Of a stretch of 64,000 bases of DNA, positions 23,058 to 34,132 are shown piece after piece. Position numbers and translations under genes: made by a program. Where the stretch lies: contig NC_061127.1 in assembly GCF_905220365.1 (NCBI RefSeq), forward strand, positions 1,488,001 to 1,552,000. Direction: 5' to 3'. This DNA is from Vanessa cardui. Its lineage: Eukaryota > Arthropoda > Insecta > Lepidoptera > Nymphalidae. Position 1 is the first letter of the stretch; each line of letters starts with the position of its first letter. The notes beneath the pieces were generated by a model. It worked only from the letters and a program-made list of their open reading frames with translations, ran no database searches and was not told the origin of the DNA.

Positions 23058-23476
23058 AATGGGCTATTTGACTGGTTTTGAAAAGGTTAAGGAAACCAGT
23101 AAAAGTTGATTTTTTTATTCTAGTACATATTTGCCGAAAAATATCATATTAAAAATTACATATTTAAATAACGCGCGAAAACGCTACTTGGACAATATGG
23201 CGCTGCAATGGGGTCGGTGACGTCACTTTGATGTATTTTAATCTGTGGTACATATAGTAGAAAAGCAAGGTTTACAAGAACTTGACTTCATCATAAGCCC
23301 GGTCAATCAGGAGCGTTTTGTTAAAACGTTTGAAAAAATGGATTTTTATTTATTGATTTTTGAATAAATTAAGTATTATTTTCAAGTTTCGTTAGTAAAT
23401 AACCATTTTCAAACTCATAATCTACACTGATTACAATAATTCACAATTTATTTTTCGCATTGTCAAATAGCCTATT
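23058..23476 (-). mobile_element. MITE family F, copy with visible ends
   Basis: Left end AATGGGCTATTTGAC (23058-23072) and right end GTCAAATAGCCTATT (23462-23476) form 15-base terminal inverted repeats with one mismatch, bounding a ~419-bp noncoding unit. The interior matches 9425-9830 in the opposite orientation, including GGCGCTGCAATGGGGTCGGT and GACGTCAC. No clear target duplication is visible. The transposon superfamily is not known. Confidence 0.75.
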
Positions 23477-23779
23477 GCGTACAGGGGTACGATAGTAAAT
23501 TATAGATCAACTTTTATAAAAAAGTTGTATGTTCCTAATATGAAAAGTAAAGGAAATCATATTTGCTTAATCTTATTTTACCGAGTGAAGTGTTCAGTAC
23601 GTTCAAAATATTGATAAATTGTTAACTAAATTTAGTCATTAATCTATTTCCGTTTATTAGTTAAGATAACACTATTGGGCCCATATATTAGGCAACCATG
23701 AATTTCTCCGATAAGATTTGTAAAAGTACAGTCGCCTACATATTTGTAACCATTTTATATGATGTTCCAAAAAATTCCA

Positions 23780-23950
23780 CAGATATTTTTAACTTTGCCG
23801 TTTCTTAAATACAAGTCATTTGAAAAAAAATTGTTAAAGAAGGATATTATATAATACAAGATTGTTGACTTCCAATTTGTATTATATATGTTACATTAAT
23901 AATTACGTTTAACTAACATGACTGTATTTTTAATGATCTGATGTCGGGAC
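23780..23950 (+). repeat. LINE 3' region, family D (inner part)
   Basis: CCACAGATATTTTTAACTTT, GCCGTTTCTTAAAT, GTTGACTTCCAATTTG and TTAACTAACATGACTGTATT match, in reverse, the segment following the family D tail in the duplicated unit (38980-39150). It shows that the D element extends at least 300 bases inward from its tail. Confidence 0.6.
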
Positions 23951-23999
23951 AATGAGAATACGTCTTGCTTTAATCAATGCTTTAATTAGACTCTCCCAC

Positions 24000-25250
24000 A
24001 GTATGTATTCTTATGAATTATTATAATAACATAGGTATGTAAGTTGCGAGGTGCACACATGCACACTACACCTCCCATGGCAATTGGAGAAAAAAATTTC
24101 GACAGTAAATTTTTTTTTTTTTTTACAATTTTGTTCTTTTGCAATTACATTTTTTTTTACATATTTCTTTAATCATTCGACAATAATATCTAAGTCAAGA
24201 AATAGTTAATACAAGAAAAACTTAATCGACACTTTTTCAAAATTTGTTAAATATTACAATATGCGTATTACACTTTAAAAACATTTTTTAATTAACAATA
24301 ATTTATATTATAAAACAAATTTTATCTTTGAATGAGCTAAGCAAAATTAAAACGATTGATCAATACAATTGTTTTTTTTTACCTAGACGTAATTAAAGTA
24401 ATCGATATAAGTATTTCATAATTGAATATTTAATTATATGTTTAGAGCTTAGCAAAATTAATACAGAAGTATATATTAAATTAATCAATATTTAGGGCTA
24501 AGCGATATTCTTAGATCTAGGCTAATTTAATACAAATATTTAATTAATGGTAATTTTTATATCTAGGCAAGATACTAATACAAACAATATTAACGTTATT
24601 TTAGAACTAGGTGCACCTAAACTAATTATAAGAAAAAAAAAGTCATTATACAATAACTTTTGTCTTATTCCTTCCATAACCCCAAGCGTTTTTTGTCTCG
24701 ATCCTGTTTAAAAGTTGTATATCATTGATTCGTTTTTGTTATAATAATCACATTTATTAATTGTCAAATCCTTTTTTTTTTAATCTTTTTTTTTATTCTT
24801 GGCCAAGTTCATTTCCATAGTTTATATCATTTACTTAAGTAAATAAGTAAATCACAATTAGTGAAAGTCACTTAAATATAACTTTTTGCATAGTGCATAT
24901 GCATACATTCATTCCTTTAATAACATAATTTTTCACATTATTAGGCACCTACTTTGGGCTACCTTTTATATATTTATTTTATTCAGGATATCTTTATATA
25001 TTTTATATTTCTTTTGTGCCTTTAAAATGCCTCAATACTTTCATGTCACGGACTCGCGTACAACATGCCTAAGATATTTGGCAGACACAATTTTATATAT
25101 TTATCTAATATATTTTTCCATATCACACTACATATTTGATTTTACACAATACTTTGTAATTATTATCAGAATAATAAGCATTTTCCCAATTTTCGGGTAA
25201 TCAGTCCGATCATAGCTGAAAAAGTTAATATTCTGAAAAAAATTGTCATC
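24000..25250. other. extremely AT-rich stretch
   Basis: Poly-T runs at ~24105-24124 and elsewhere, and loose repetition of GAGCTAAGCAAAATTAA, GAGCTTAGCAAAATTAAT and GGGCTAAGCGATATT at 24335-24515. The 104-codon frame at 24886-25200 is rich in Ile, Phe and Tyr, as expected of random AT-rich DNA. It has no domain I recognise, so I do not call it a gene. Confidence 0.5.
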
Positions 25251-26104
25251 CGTCATAAATATTCATCAACATTAGGGTTTATATTCATTTTGTCTTTCCG
25301 AGTAGGTAACTTTGAACTAACTTAATATCAAAATAGCTATGGCATAAAATAAAATTTGTTTAAGTTATTCTTGAAAACACTAGCAACAAGTGAATTTTTT
25401 TTTTTAGTTCATATAAAATAAATTATTGATACATCATTATTATTTAAAAAATATATAATTATAAATCAACACCTAATAACTTTTATAGTTCAATTTAGTT
25501 TTTAAAATTACTAATAGCTAGGTACTTGGATACCGAGATGACACATAATACGTAACACGCGTACAAGCTTGTGAATTCCATTCCCATAAAAGAAATGCTT
25601 AGGTGACAGTAATTGGAATCTGGCTGATATCATATTAAAAAGATACAATTTATAAATATTTTTGAGCTACGGTAATAACTACATAAAATGAATTGATGCA
25701 AACAAAATGTTTAAAGTATAAGAAATTAGCTAATTATAATATTTTTTTCAAATTACACTTATACTCACTATAGATTATTTTAGTAAGACAGGAAACACTC
25801 GTTCTTCATTCCATTTTCTTTTTTGTTAATGTCCTCGTCTTCTTAAGGTTTTTCTTTTCTCTCTTTCTATTTCTTCTTACTTCTTTTCTTTGTTTTTCAC
25901 TACGAAGTAAATTTTGTCATTTCGGCTCCAAATAAGTTTACTTCTTTCTTCTTCTTATTTATTTTGATATTCATCTTGCTCTAATTTTAATATTTCACAA
26001 AATATTGTAAATGTGGTTCTTGTATCTTCGACATGATTTTTTAAAATAAATTTATTATTAAATTTCACTTGCCTCTTCTTGTCATCATTATTTAATCGTC
26101 GTAA
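25251..26104. other. spacer with pyrimidine-rich patch
   Basis: A CTT/TTC-rich stretch at ~25800-25970 is the only unusual feature. Confidence 0.4.
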
Positions 26105-26245
26105 CTACTACTTCTTGCTGGTTCTTCTCAGTAGAATCTGCCTTTCAAACCGGTAGTAGTTTCACTAAAGATAGCTTGCTAAATGACGATACAAAGTACT
26201 TGTAAAAGCCTACTTGAATAAATTATATTTTAATTACGATTTTGA
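26105..26245 (+). repeat. LINE 3' tail, family D
   Basis: Sense-oriented copy: CTTGCTGGTTCTTCTCAGTA, CAAACCGGTAGTAGTTTCAC, TTGTAAAAGCCTACTTGAAT, then AATAAATT and GATTTTGATG. This orientation shows the AATAAA-plus-GATTTT tail that suggests a LINE 3' end. Confidence 0.75.
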
Positions 26246-26744
26246 TGTGGTATGTTAATCGTTAAACGTTTGAATGCTCAAGTCGTGAGTCAATGTTGTC
26301 TCAATTATAAGGGATGCAGCTTCATCATTTCCTTGAATGACACATTTGATCCACTTTAATACAAATAAAAGAACACATATATAAACTGTGTGAATAGTTT
26401 ACCTAAATTATAATAATGTTCTACTCTTCCGAAACGATCTTTCATCATGTCAAGGAGAAGGTCTAGCTCAATCAGGGATTGGTCGTGCACGTCAGAATTT
26501 CTACTACCAGAATTCACTTCTGAGATTTATAACTAGATATTTCATGCGATTCCTCTCGCGTCAAGGTAAATGCAACAAACGCGTCGTTACTGCTTCTCAG
26601 CCGTGAGTCGCAGCGTAATCAAATCAAATCAACTACCTTCATTCAATACAGAAGTATACTTAATGATTGCCAATTGAAATATTACGAACGTAATAATAAG
26701 ATACTATTAAGTACTAAGTCTATTACCGTCTCAATTAATCTCTG

Positions 26745-26940
26745 CTAATATTATAAGTGTGAAAATAACTCAGTTTGTCTGCCACTCTTTCACTATCAAA
26801 CTGTATTTGATGAAATTTTGTATGAAGCTTATTTGAACTGCAAGGAAGGACATAGGACTTTTTTGCCTAACACACGACAACCAATCCCTTATACTATAGT
26901 AGGCTATAGGTATATCGCGAAGCGATGTTTATTTTGGAAT
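26745..26940 (+). repeat. Helitron-like family I
   Basis: CTAATATTATAAGTGTGAAA, TAACTCAGTTTGTCTGCC, TTGATGAAATTTTGTATGAA, GGAAGGACATAGGAC and a TATCGCGAAGCGATG block. The CTAG terminus is not preserved. Confidence 0.55.
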
Positions 26941-27157
26941 ATCTATTGACTGGCGTTGAGGGTAGCAAATGGCATGACACTTTTATATATCGTTATGCTT
27001 TCTATAGTAGACTAGGTCTAAAATACGGGTGTCTCGGACTGCAACAAAAGTGATAACAATGTGGATTAGAGTGAAAAGAAAGATGAGCCTGCCTACTGCT
27101 GCCGTGTGCATAAGAGTGGAAGCTAGACAAACGCCGTAACGCGTTACGTTTACGTTA

Positions 27158-27430
27158 CAGGGCCGTATTTAGGGGAGGGCAACCGGGGCAACTGCCCTGG
27201 GGCCTCCACATGAGGGGGCCACGTCAGTTTTCAGCGAGTTAACAAATACCAAGTATTCTTAGTCAAATTATAATAATTTTGCTACTTAATATTTTAAAAG
27301 TTACCGATAAAAGTAAATAAATCATAGCTGATTGATTGAAATAAAAAAAATATAATTAATTCATCATAATATGAATGGCCCCCTCTGCTTTGTGGCCCGG
27401 GGGTCACACAGACCTTTAAATCCGTCTCTG
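27158..27430. mobile_element. hAT-type MITE with 8-bp target duplication
   Basis: The 273-bp noncoding unit starts CAGGGCCGTATTTAGG and ends CTTTAAATCCGTCTCTG, giving imperfect terminal inverted repeats. It is flanked on both sides by TTACGTTA (27150-27157 and 27431-27438). CAGGG-type ends and an 8-bp duplication are hallmarks of the hAT superfamily. It holds no transposase and must have been mobilised in trans. Confidence 0.85.
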
Positions 27431-27438
27431 TTACGTTA

Positions 27439-30064
27439 AGTTATCACTTTAATATCTCTTGTTGTCTCTAACCCTAATTTTGTTTCCTCCCACGGTCAAA
27501 TGACTGCTCCATTCTCGTACCACGATTTGATTTTCCTCACTTACAAAGTGCGTCCTACTAAGGTTAGAGGCAAAATTTATCTTCTGCGCGATTTTAAGCA
27601 TATGGACCTGGATCGTTTGAGAGAGGATGTGAAATGTATTGACTGGTCGTCACTATTATCAGCTAATGATATTAATGCCATGGTTGAATCACTAACTACT
27701 GAGCTGATTAGAATATTTGATAAACATGCACCCGCTCGACCAGTACGGATGAAACATGCACCTGCTCCCTGGTTAACGCCAGTGATCAGAAGAACTATGG
27801 CTAAACGTGACAGAGCAAAAGCTCGACATAAAAAACTACCATCAAAGGAAAATCTTGACGAATACAAAAAACTTCGTAACATCTGCAACAGAATGTGTAG
27901 GGATGCTAAACGCCGCTATATTCACAGTAGACTTCAGAATACTTCCCAAGCGCAAGTTTGGGGATTCTTACGGTCATTAGGTGTGAGCAAAACCACGGAT
28001 AGCTTTCAAACTACCGTGGACCTCAATGAACTAAATCAGTACTTCAGCACGCCACCTATAACATTAGATCCTGACACTAAGTCTGCTACACTTTCGTATC
28101 TATCTAATCTTGTTCCACCAGACCTGCCCCCTTTCACTTTTGAACCAGTCTCGGAGGAAACTGTTAAGAGGAATGTCCGATCTATCTCCACAAAAGCCAT
28201 CGGTAGCGATAATCTTAGCCTGGATATGATACTTCCTGTGCTGGAGGATATTGCACCTGTGATCACTCACATTATTAATTTCTCACTTTCGTGCAATATC
28301 TTCCCAACACTCTGGAAGAACGCCTACGTTATCCCGCTACCGAAGACCTCCAATCCTTCCTCTTGTTCTCAATACCGTCCCATATCTATACTGCCTATCC
28401 TATCAAAAGTCCTAGAATCTATAGTTAACAAACAACTGTACTCCTACTTTACCATCAACAACCTCATGTGTCCTTTCCAATCCGGTTTCCGTCCATCACA
28501 CAGCACCGTTGGAGCACTGCTGAATATAACCGAGGACATTCGGTATGCTATGGATAACACCAAGCTTACTGTAATTGTTCTGTTAGACTTTAGTAGTGCT
28601 TTTAACTCTGTAGATCTTGACATTCTTCTTGGTACCCTCCGAGCGGTTAATATTTCTTCCTCTACCATTGATTGGTTTCACTCTTATCTTTTCGGCCGCC
28701 GGCAGTGCGTGAAAACAGAAAATTCATCGTCTGATTGGTCTAACTTATCTGCCGGTGTTCCTCAAGGCGGCATACTCTCTCCACTTCTCTTTTCTGTTTT
28801 CATTAATAACATTTCACGTGTCATCTCTTCTCCCTTTCATCTGTATGCAGATGACTTACAGCTGTATCGTCATTGTCAGTTGTGTGAGTTGTCTGAGACT
28901 GTTGACTGCCTAAACGAAGACCTCTTGGCTGTTCAATTATGGGCCAAATCTTTTGGCTTACAGGTTAACCCTGCCAAATCACAAGCAATGATCATTGGTA
29001 GCAGTAGGCTAAGAAGTAAAATTGACTGGCCATCTGTGCCCTGTATCAAGTATGCTAGGGTTCCAATAGCCTATCATGATAATGTAAAAAACTTGGGCCT
29101 GATCATTGACTGCAACATGTCTTGGACGTCTCATCTCAACGATGTTAGTAAACGTATGCATTTCACGTTTCACTCTCTCAGACGTCTCCAATATTTTCTC
29201 CCTTTCAACACCAAAATTATGCTCGCTCAATCTCTTCTTCTCCCTATTCTCGACTACGCTGATGTTTGCTTTCTGGATGTGACAGAGGAACAGCTTAATA
29301 AGTTAGAGCGCTTACAAAATCTTGCTATTCGCTTTATTTTCGGGCTACGTAAGTACGACCATGTGTCTCTTTTCCGCGCTCAACTTAAATGGCTGCCTAT
29401 CCGATTTCGCGGTGATATGCACATCCTTTCGGTCCTTTTCAATATTCTCACAAACCCTAATATTCCTGAATACCTCAGCTCCCGCCTCAACCTGCTTCCT
29501 CCTTCAACCCGCTCCAGGCGTTCTTGTATCACTATGATGCTCGATGTGCCTCGGAGTAACAGCAAATTTCGACTTCAGTCGTTCACAGTACGAGCTCCGC
29601 TACTATGGAACAAACTTCCTAAATACATACAGGACAGTACTACTATCGATATGTTTAAAAAACGATTAAGACAGCATTTCCTGACACAAGTTTACCCTTC
29701 ATCATAAACTTTGATATTAATACGTGTATATCTATGTATATTATATATATCTATATATATCTATATATGTATATATATATTATATATATGTGTATGAATG
29801 TGTATTTATATAAATATTTTTTTATAAGTAATTATGTGTGTAATAAATAGAAGTATATTTTTATTTGCTATCCTTTATATATAAATATATCAAATCTATC
29901 TTATTTTAGTCTGCACTACATTGCCCGCTGATTGACTCTTATCACTCACCTCCATAGGTTGACTGGAAGAGATCTCTTTTAGAGATAAGTCCGCCTTTGC
30001 TCATGTTTTTTCTATTTTATTATTTTCTGTAATGTCTTTTTAGTGCAATAAAGAATATATATAT
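27439..30064 (+). mobile_element. 5'-truncated non-LTR retrotransposon (CR1/Daphne-like)
   Basis: LINE fragment of ~2.6 kb. Coding similarity starts just right of the hAT MITE, inside what would be the end of the endonuclease domain (VVSNPNF..SSHGQ, then a YHDL motif). The first ORF and most of the endonuclease are therefore missing. The 3' region after the stop has an (AT)n stretch, a GGAAGAGATCTC..AGAGATAAGTCCGCC hairpin-like block, and GTGCAATAAAGAATATATATA at the end. I recognise that 3' block as common in lepidopteran CR1-type LINEs. The exact 5' junction lies within 27439-27455 and no target duplication was found. Confidence 0.85.
27500..29707 (+). CDS. LINE reverse transcriptase ORF (endonuclease-truncated)
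   Basis: A 735-codon uninterrupted frame encoding the C-terminal part of a CR1/jockey-group ORF2 protein, which copies element RNA into DNA at a nicked chromosomal target. Residues ~1-35 are the tail of the endonuclease domain. A basic linker follows (~70-150), then the reverse transcriptase from about residue 255. Visible RT landmarks are SQYRPISILPILSK, FQSGFRPSHST, LLDFSSAF (catalytic Asp ~363), GVPQGGILSPLLF and YADD at 449-452. The thumb and C-terminal LERLQNLAIRFIFG region complete it. The frame stays open upstream of the ATG to a stop at 27437, so this ATG is an internal Met and not the native start. With the endonuclease lost the copy is presumably dead in cis, yet the RT is undamaged, so insertion is fairly recent. 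Host function is not implied. Confidence 0.88.
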   Translation: MTAPFSYHDLIFLTYKVRPTKVRGKIYLLRDFKHMDLDRLREDVKCIDWSSLLSANDINAMVESLTTELIRIFDKHAPARPVRMKHAPAPWLTPVIRRTMAKRDRAKARHKKLPSKENLDEYKKLRNICNRMCRDAKRRYIHSRLQNTSQAQVWGFLRSLGVSKTTDSFQTTVDLNELNQYFSTPPITLDPDTKSATLSYLSNLVPPDLPPFTFEPVSEETVKRNVRSISTKAIGSDNLSLDMILPVLEDIAPVITHIINFSLSCNIFPTLWKNAYVIPLPKTSNPSSCSQYRPISILPILSKVLESIVNKQLYSYFTINNLMCPFQSGFRPSHSTVGALLNITEDIRYAMDNTKLTVIVLLDFSSAFNSVDLDILLGTLRAVNISSSTIDWFHSYLFGRRQCVKTENSSSDWSNLSAGVPQGGILSPLLFSVFINNISRVISSPFHLYADDLQLYRHCQLCELSETVDCLNEDLLAVQLWAKSFGLQVNPAKSQAMIIGSSRLRSKIDWPSVPCIKYARVPIAYHDNVKNLGLIIDCNMSWTSHLNDVSKRMHFTFHSLRRLQYFLPFNTKIMLAQSLLLPILDYADVCFLDVTEEQLNKLERLQNLAIRFIFGLRKYDHVSLFRAQLKWLPIRFRGDMHILSVLFNILTNPNIPEYLSSRLNLLPPSTRSRRSCITMMLDVPRSNSKFRLQSFTVRAPLLWNKLPKYIQDSTTIDMFKKRLRQHFLTQVYPSS

Positions 30065-30101
30065 AATTAGTATTAGATTAATGAATAATTATATGAATTT
30101 A

Positions 30102-30300
30102 CATGGTGGTAGGGTTTTGTGAAAGCCCGCTAAGGTAGGCACCGCCATATATTCTACCGCCAGAAATACTTAGTATTGTTGTGTTAAGGTTCGAAGAATG
30201 AGGGAGCCAGTGGACACAAGTACAAAATACATAAAATCCTAGCTTACTTCTTTGCATATTGGTGATGTAAGAAATGGTTAATATTTCTTACAGTGATAAG
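30102..30300 (-). repeat. family A, decayed minus copy
   Basis: ATGGTGGTAGGGTTTTGTGA, ATATTCTACCGCCAGAAATA and AAATGGTTAATATTTCTTAC. It sits just after the LINE end, without the outer part of the unit. Confidence 0.7.
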
Positions 30301-31406
30301 CTGAACAATTTTCCCCTACCCTTGTATATATAATTTAAAAAAAAATTATTCATCTGTCATCTCGAGTGACACACATCTCGGAGCGCGGGAAAATGAGACG
30401 TACAAATTGGCACCCGGTGTCTGAGAACAGCCAGCTACAATTTAAAGTAAAATATATTTTACCTAATTTGTAAACCGATCTTACACTGTGTGTTAAAAGT
30501 TGAACATTACAACTTTTCACTATATACTAAGAATTTACACATATTTTTATTTGCGAATGTCTATGATTTTTTTTATTGGTAAATATAAATACAAACATTA
30601 ACATCAAAATTGTCATCTGATAAAAGGCACTTTTTATGAAGCATAGTATCAGCATTGTATATAAGTAAGTCACTCCCCGCCATTTGTCCGCTTAGATCTT
30701 TTAAACTATAGAACTGATTTCAATGGTGTTTTCATCAATAAACGGTGTGATTTCAGAGGAAAATTCATATTTAGAATTAAGCCGAGAATATTAAATTTCC
30801 TATTAGAATTTTCTTTTTAAGTTTTTTCAATCTAAAAAGCTGTATATAGACTCTTATGAAGCCTTTTTAAAACCCGTATGAAGCCGCCCAGGTGGCTGGT
30901 ATTTGTATGCCTAGCACATGTAAATTGTTTTTATATAGCTGATTGTACAGAAATGGATACTTAGTACTTAACTCATGTATTACTCATCGTAATATATTAT
31001 CGTATGTTACATATTACAACATACGACAATATGTAATAAATTACAGAATGAAGATGCTTCGTATTGGCTACCCGAAACGATAAAGATAAGAGATAATATA
31101 GACATGAAATAGACAAACTCGGGAAATTTAAAACATTATTCTTCTATTAAATATTACTTGATGGAAAATCTAGATTTTTAGTTTTATTGTATTATTTATT
31201 AGTTTATAGGTTTTGCCATAATTATAAAAACAACAGAGACTAGACAGTAAAAGTGAAAAAACTACAATAATAAACTGTCAAGGTAAAATGGATACTAAAC
31301 AGAATTTTAGTACTAATCAGTATATCGAGTACTAAAATCAGAATCAAAAATCAAAATAGAGTATCAAAATCATTTTTGGTACTTACGTAATAACGCCACT
31401 AAAGCA
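30301..31406. other. spacer
   Basis: A small palindrome at ~30993-31032 (CGTATGTT..AACATACG) is the only structure seen. Confidence 0.4.
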
Positions 31407-31500
31407 AAAATTTTGCGAATGTGCCAATATGAGTCAGGTTTTACCTAACCCAAAATTTTACGAATGTGCCAATATGAATTAGGTTTTACCTAACCCAAAA
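31407..31500. repeat. 45-bp tandem duplication
   Basis: Two adjacent units, each with CGAATGTGCCAATATGA and AGGTTTTACCTAACCCAAAA, differ at only about four positions, including TGAGTC against TGAATT. Confidence 0.9.
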
Positions 31501-32142
31501 TGCTCCGTTCCCGATTTTTTGTCAAAAATAAATGTTGTATTTCTAAACCTTGAAATTAAGTTGCTTATCCAAAATTTCAAAAGTAACTGGCAAGTTCATA
31601 AACGTTATATAGTCATTAAATAAATTTGCAACTGTGCTATTATTTTCCTAAAAATCACTATTGATAAATTTTAATTAATTATAAAAATTACTAACTTGTT
31701 ATTTACCTTGTATCTCTAGTTACACTGGCTTACTATTCTGGCATACATTATAGAGCTGTTCTGTATAATACCATTAAATAATGTTTTTTTGATTTTTTTT
31801 CAATAATATTTTTAATTTGTTTTATTTCGATTCGAATTTCGAATGAGAAGTCTATTGATGCAATTGGTCAATTTCGTAAAAAGAGTGTTATCATTGCATA
31901 TTATATTGATATTCCTTTGTAAGCAGATTTTTAGACAAAGCCTTATATTCCAATCGAATAAAAACAAAATAAGATATTCATCATTTTATATGTATGAGTT
32001 CGTCGTATTGAGGTAATCATATCGAGATTAAATATACATAGAATAAAGTATCGAGAAAAATCTTTATCTGGAATATTTTGCACACATGTTAATAATATCA
32101 CACATACAAACAGATGTCTGCATTCTTATTATTTACAAGGTG
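31501..32142. other. AT-rich spacer
   Basis: A weak family A trace (TGTATCTCTAGTTACACTGG) at ~31709-31728. No gene. Confidence 0.4.
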
Positions 32143-32420
32143 TGCCTGTGACTTAGTTCGCATTTGAATTTTACAAAAAGTTATGAGTGACCTATAAATA
32201 TTTTGTAAAATTCAAAAAAAAATTTTTTTAATATTATTTCGAAGGAGCCACCAAACGTGACGTCGGGGAGGTAGCGTACGCGAAGACTTCGCGCGGTATT
32301 GCACAGTATTTGGACATTACAGCTTGAATACGTTTTTATTTTACGCATTTAGTCAAAAGTGGTTATTTTAATATTACAAACAGATCCAATTTTCTTGATT
32401 TGATTGTATATTGTGTGAAC
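32143..32420 (-). repeat. Helitron-like family N, diverged
   Basis: GTGCCTGTGACTTAGTTCGC corresponds to the GTGCCCGCGACTTCG end seen at 35.9 kb. GCGCGGTATTGCACAGTATT and the ATTTAGTCAAAAGTGGTTAT block also match that copy. Confidence 0.5.
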
Positions 32421-32654
32421 ACATTGGTGGATCAATTGTAATAGCGATCGGTTACATGATATAGATGTTGATGTACACGTCCAACAAGTAGCAAGTTTCA
32501 ACAGAGGACACTTGGTGGTAAGACTCTGCTAGCCTCTCTAAACAAGAGTCAAGATACGACCCACTTATCTAATAATTAATCTACAAGCTCAACAGACATC
32601 TTAGTTCCCGAAGTATATCAACTCATTCGAAAGAATTATTTGATAACGTCTATA

Positions 32655-32877
32655 CATATAATGAAATTGGAGTGTCTGTTTGTAATATTAATGTAGCCCT
32701 TTTTTCTCAATGCATATGTATGTATACACGGTACATATACCAAAATAACATTTTTTTTAAATTTTTGACGGGACTTTCACTGGCAGATAACTGATATAAT
32801 AAGGAGTAACTTAGGCTACAATAATATTTTTTTTTGCTAAATTCAAACCCGCACGAGGTCGCGGGTACAGGTAGTTA
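32655..32877 (+). mobile_element. Helitron-like family N
   Basis: ATGAAATTGGAGTGTCTG, CGGTACATATACCAAAATAA, GACGGGACTTTCACTGGCAG and TAAGGAGTAACTTAGGCTAC, ending in GAGGTCGCGGGTACAGGTAG followed by TT. The GC-rich pre-terminal stretch and near-CTAG end (here GTAG) suggest a nonautonomous Helitron. Class assigned by inference. Confidence 0.6.
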
Positions 32878-33056
32878 ATTATAAAATGATATAACGGGAG
32901 ATCTGAATTATCGAGGATTGCAGATTTAATCCCGATAAACACCGGTGAATTTTCATGAGCTTCATACAAATTCGTTATTACAATTCATCTCGTACTCACA
33001 GCCGAATAAAGGAAAACAATGTGACAATGAAACCAAAGCTAAATATTATAAAGGTC

Positions 33057-33285
33057 AAAGGTGGTCGAGTAGTGTGTTCACCGGTTTTCATGGATACACC
33101 ATTCAGGTCCCGGGTTCGATTCCTGGCAGAGTCGATGTAGAAAAAGTTCATTAGATTCCCATGTTGTTTTGAGTCTACATCTTTGTGGTACCGTCGTTAC
33201 TTCAGATTTCCCTAACACAAATGCTTTTAGCTACTTACATTAGGATAAGAATAATGTATGTGATGTTATCCAATATTTATTCTAA
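33057..33285 (+). mobile_element. SINE family C
   Basis: GGTCGAGTAGTGTGTTCACC (A-box region) and GGGTTCGATTCC (B box), then GTTGTTTTGAGTCTACATC, AACACAAATGCTTTTAGC and AGAATAATGTATGTGATG. Two overlapping short frames here are by-products. Confidence 0.82.
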
Positions 33286-33713
33286 CCGACCATTTCTTTA
33301 AATTTTGTAGACTAATATTTTCAAAATAACATCCGTAACAAAAACCCCAACTGAGCGCCCGACTATTATCGTGTAGCTTTTATTAGAATAAATTTTATTC
33401 AAATTACCCCATTTCGAGTAGCTCTAGGTAAACATTTGCTTTCTTAATTGAAAAATTATCTCATAGCTTTTGTTTTTATTCGTTCTGGCAGATCTGAGCT
33501 CATTTTCGGTTATATATTTTTAATTATGTATTTTAACATTAATATTTTAGATCTATTAGAGTCTTTTTATACAAAAGGTTATTTTGTAGATGACAATTAT
33601 AGATTTTGACAAACGGTAACGAATTTAATTCCTTGTCAGACTCATTTCATTCAAATTTTTAACTTAATTTTACTCACATAAAATGTATTATTAAAGAGTA
33701 AACTACTTCATTT

Positions 33714-33825
33714 TTGACGGTTCTTCTCGGTAGAATCTACTCTCCAAACCGTTGGTAGCTTCACTTCAAATTGTTGTTGTACTTGCCTACTTGAATAAAG
33801 CATAGTTTGATTTTGATTTATAACT
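33714..33825 (+). repeat. LINE 3' tail, family D
   Basis: GACGGTTCTTCTCGGTAGAA, CCAAACCGTTGGTAGCTTCA and TTGCCTACTTGAATAAAGC, ending in TTTGATTTTGATTT. It has an internal deletion compared with the copy at 26105. Confidence 0.75.
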
Positions 33826-34132
33826 GCATATAATTTTAACTTAAAACACAAAGAATCCACTTTAAATCGTCTCGAATTATGTAGATTATCCGTACGCAAA
33901 GTAATAAACATAATACCGCGTTTTGCGCAGTAAGCTTCGTTCGTAATTATTCAAAACATTAAGCACACGTGTCTAATGACCTACCGGCCGTTACATAAGT
34001 ATGTATTACAACGAAGTCGAGTAAATTATCTGTAGGAAGATTTAAAATTGGTCGACTTAGAATTGCAAATAAAACCACCTAATGGTAAGTGGTTTACAGC
34101 TATTGGCAATGAAAGAAATGTTAAATATTAGA
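33826..34132. other. spacer
   Basis: No feature recognised. The minus frame at 33708-33911 spans the LINE tail and is not a gene. Confidence 0.4.

Noticed and set aside
24886..25200. 104-codon frame with many hydrophobic residues, superficially membrane-like
   Set aside because: Composition is what random AT-rich DNA gives. There is no homologous pattern, no start context, and the surroundings are low complexity.
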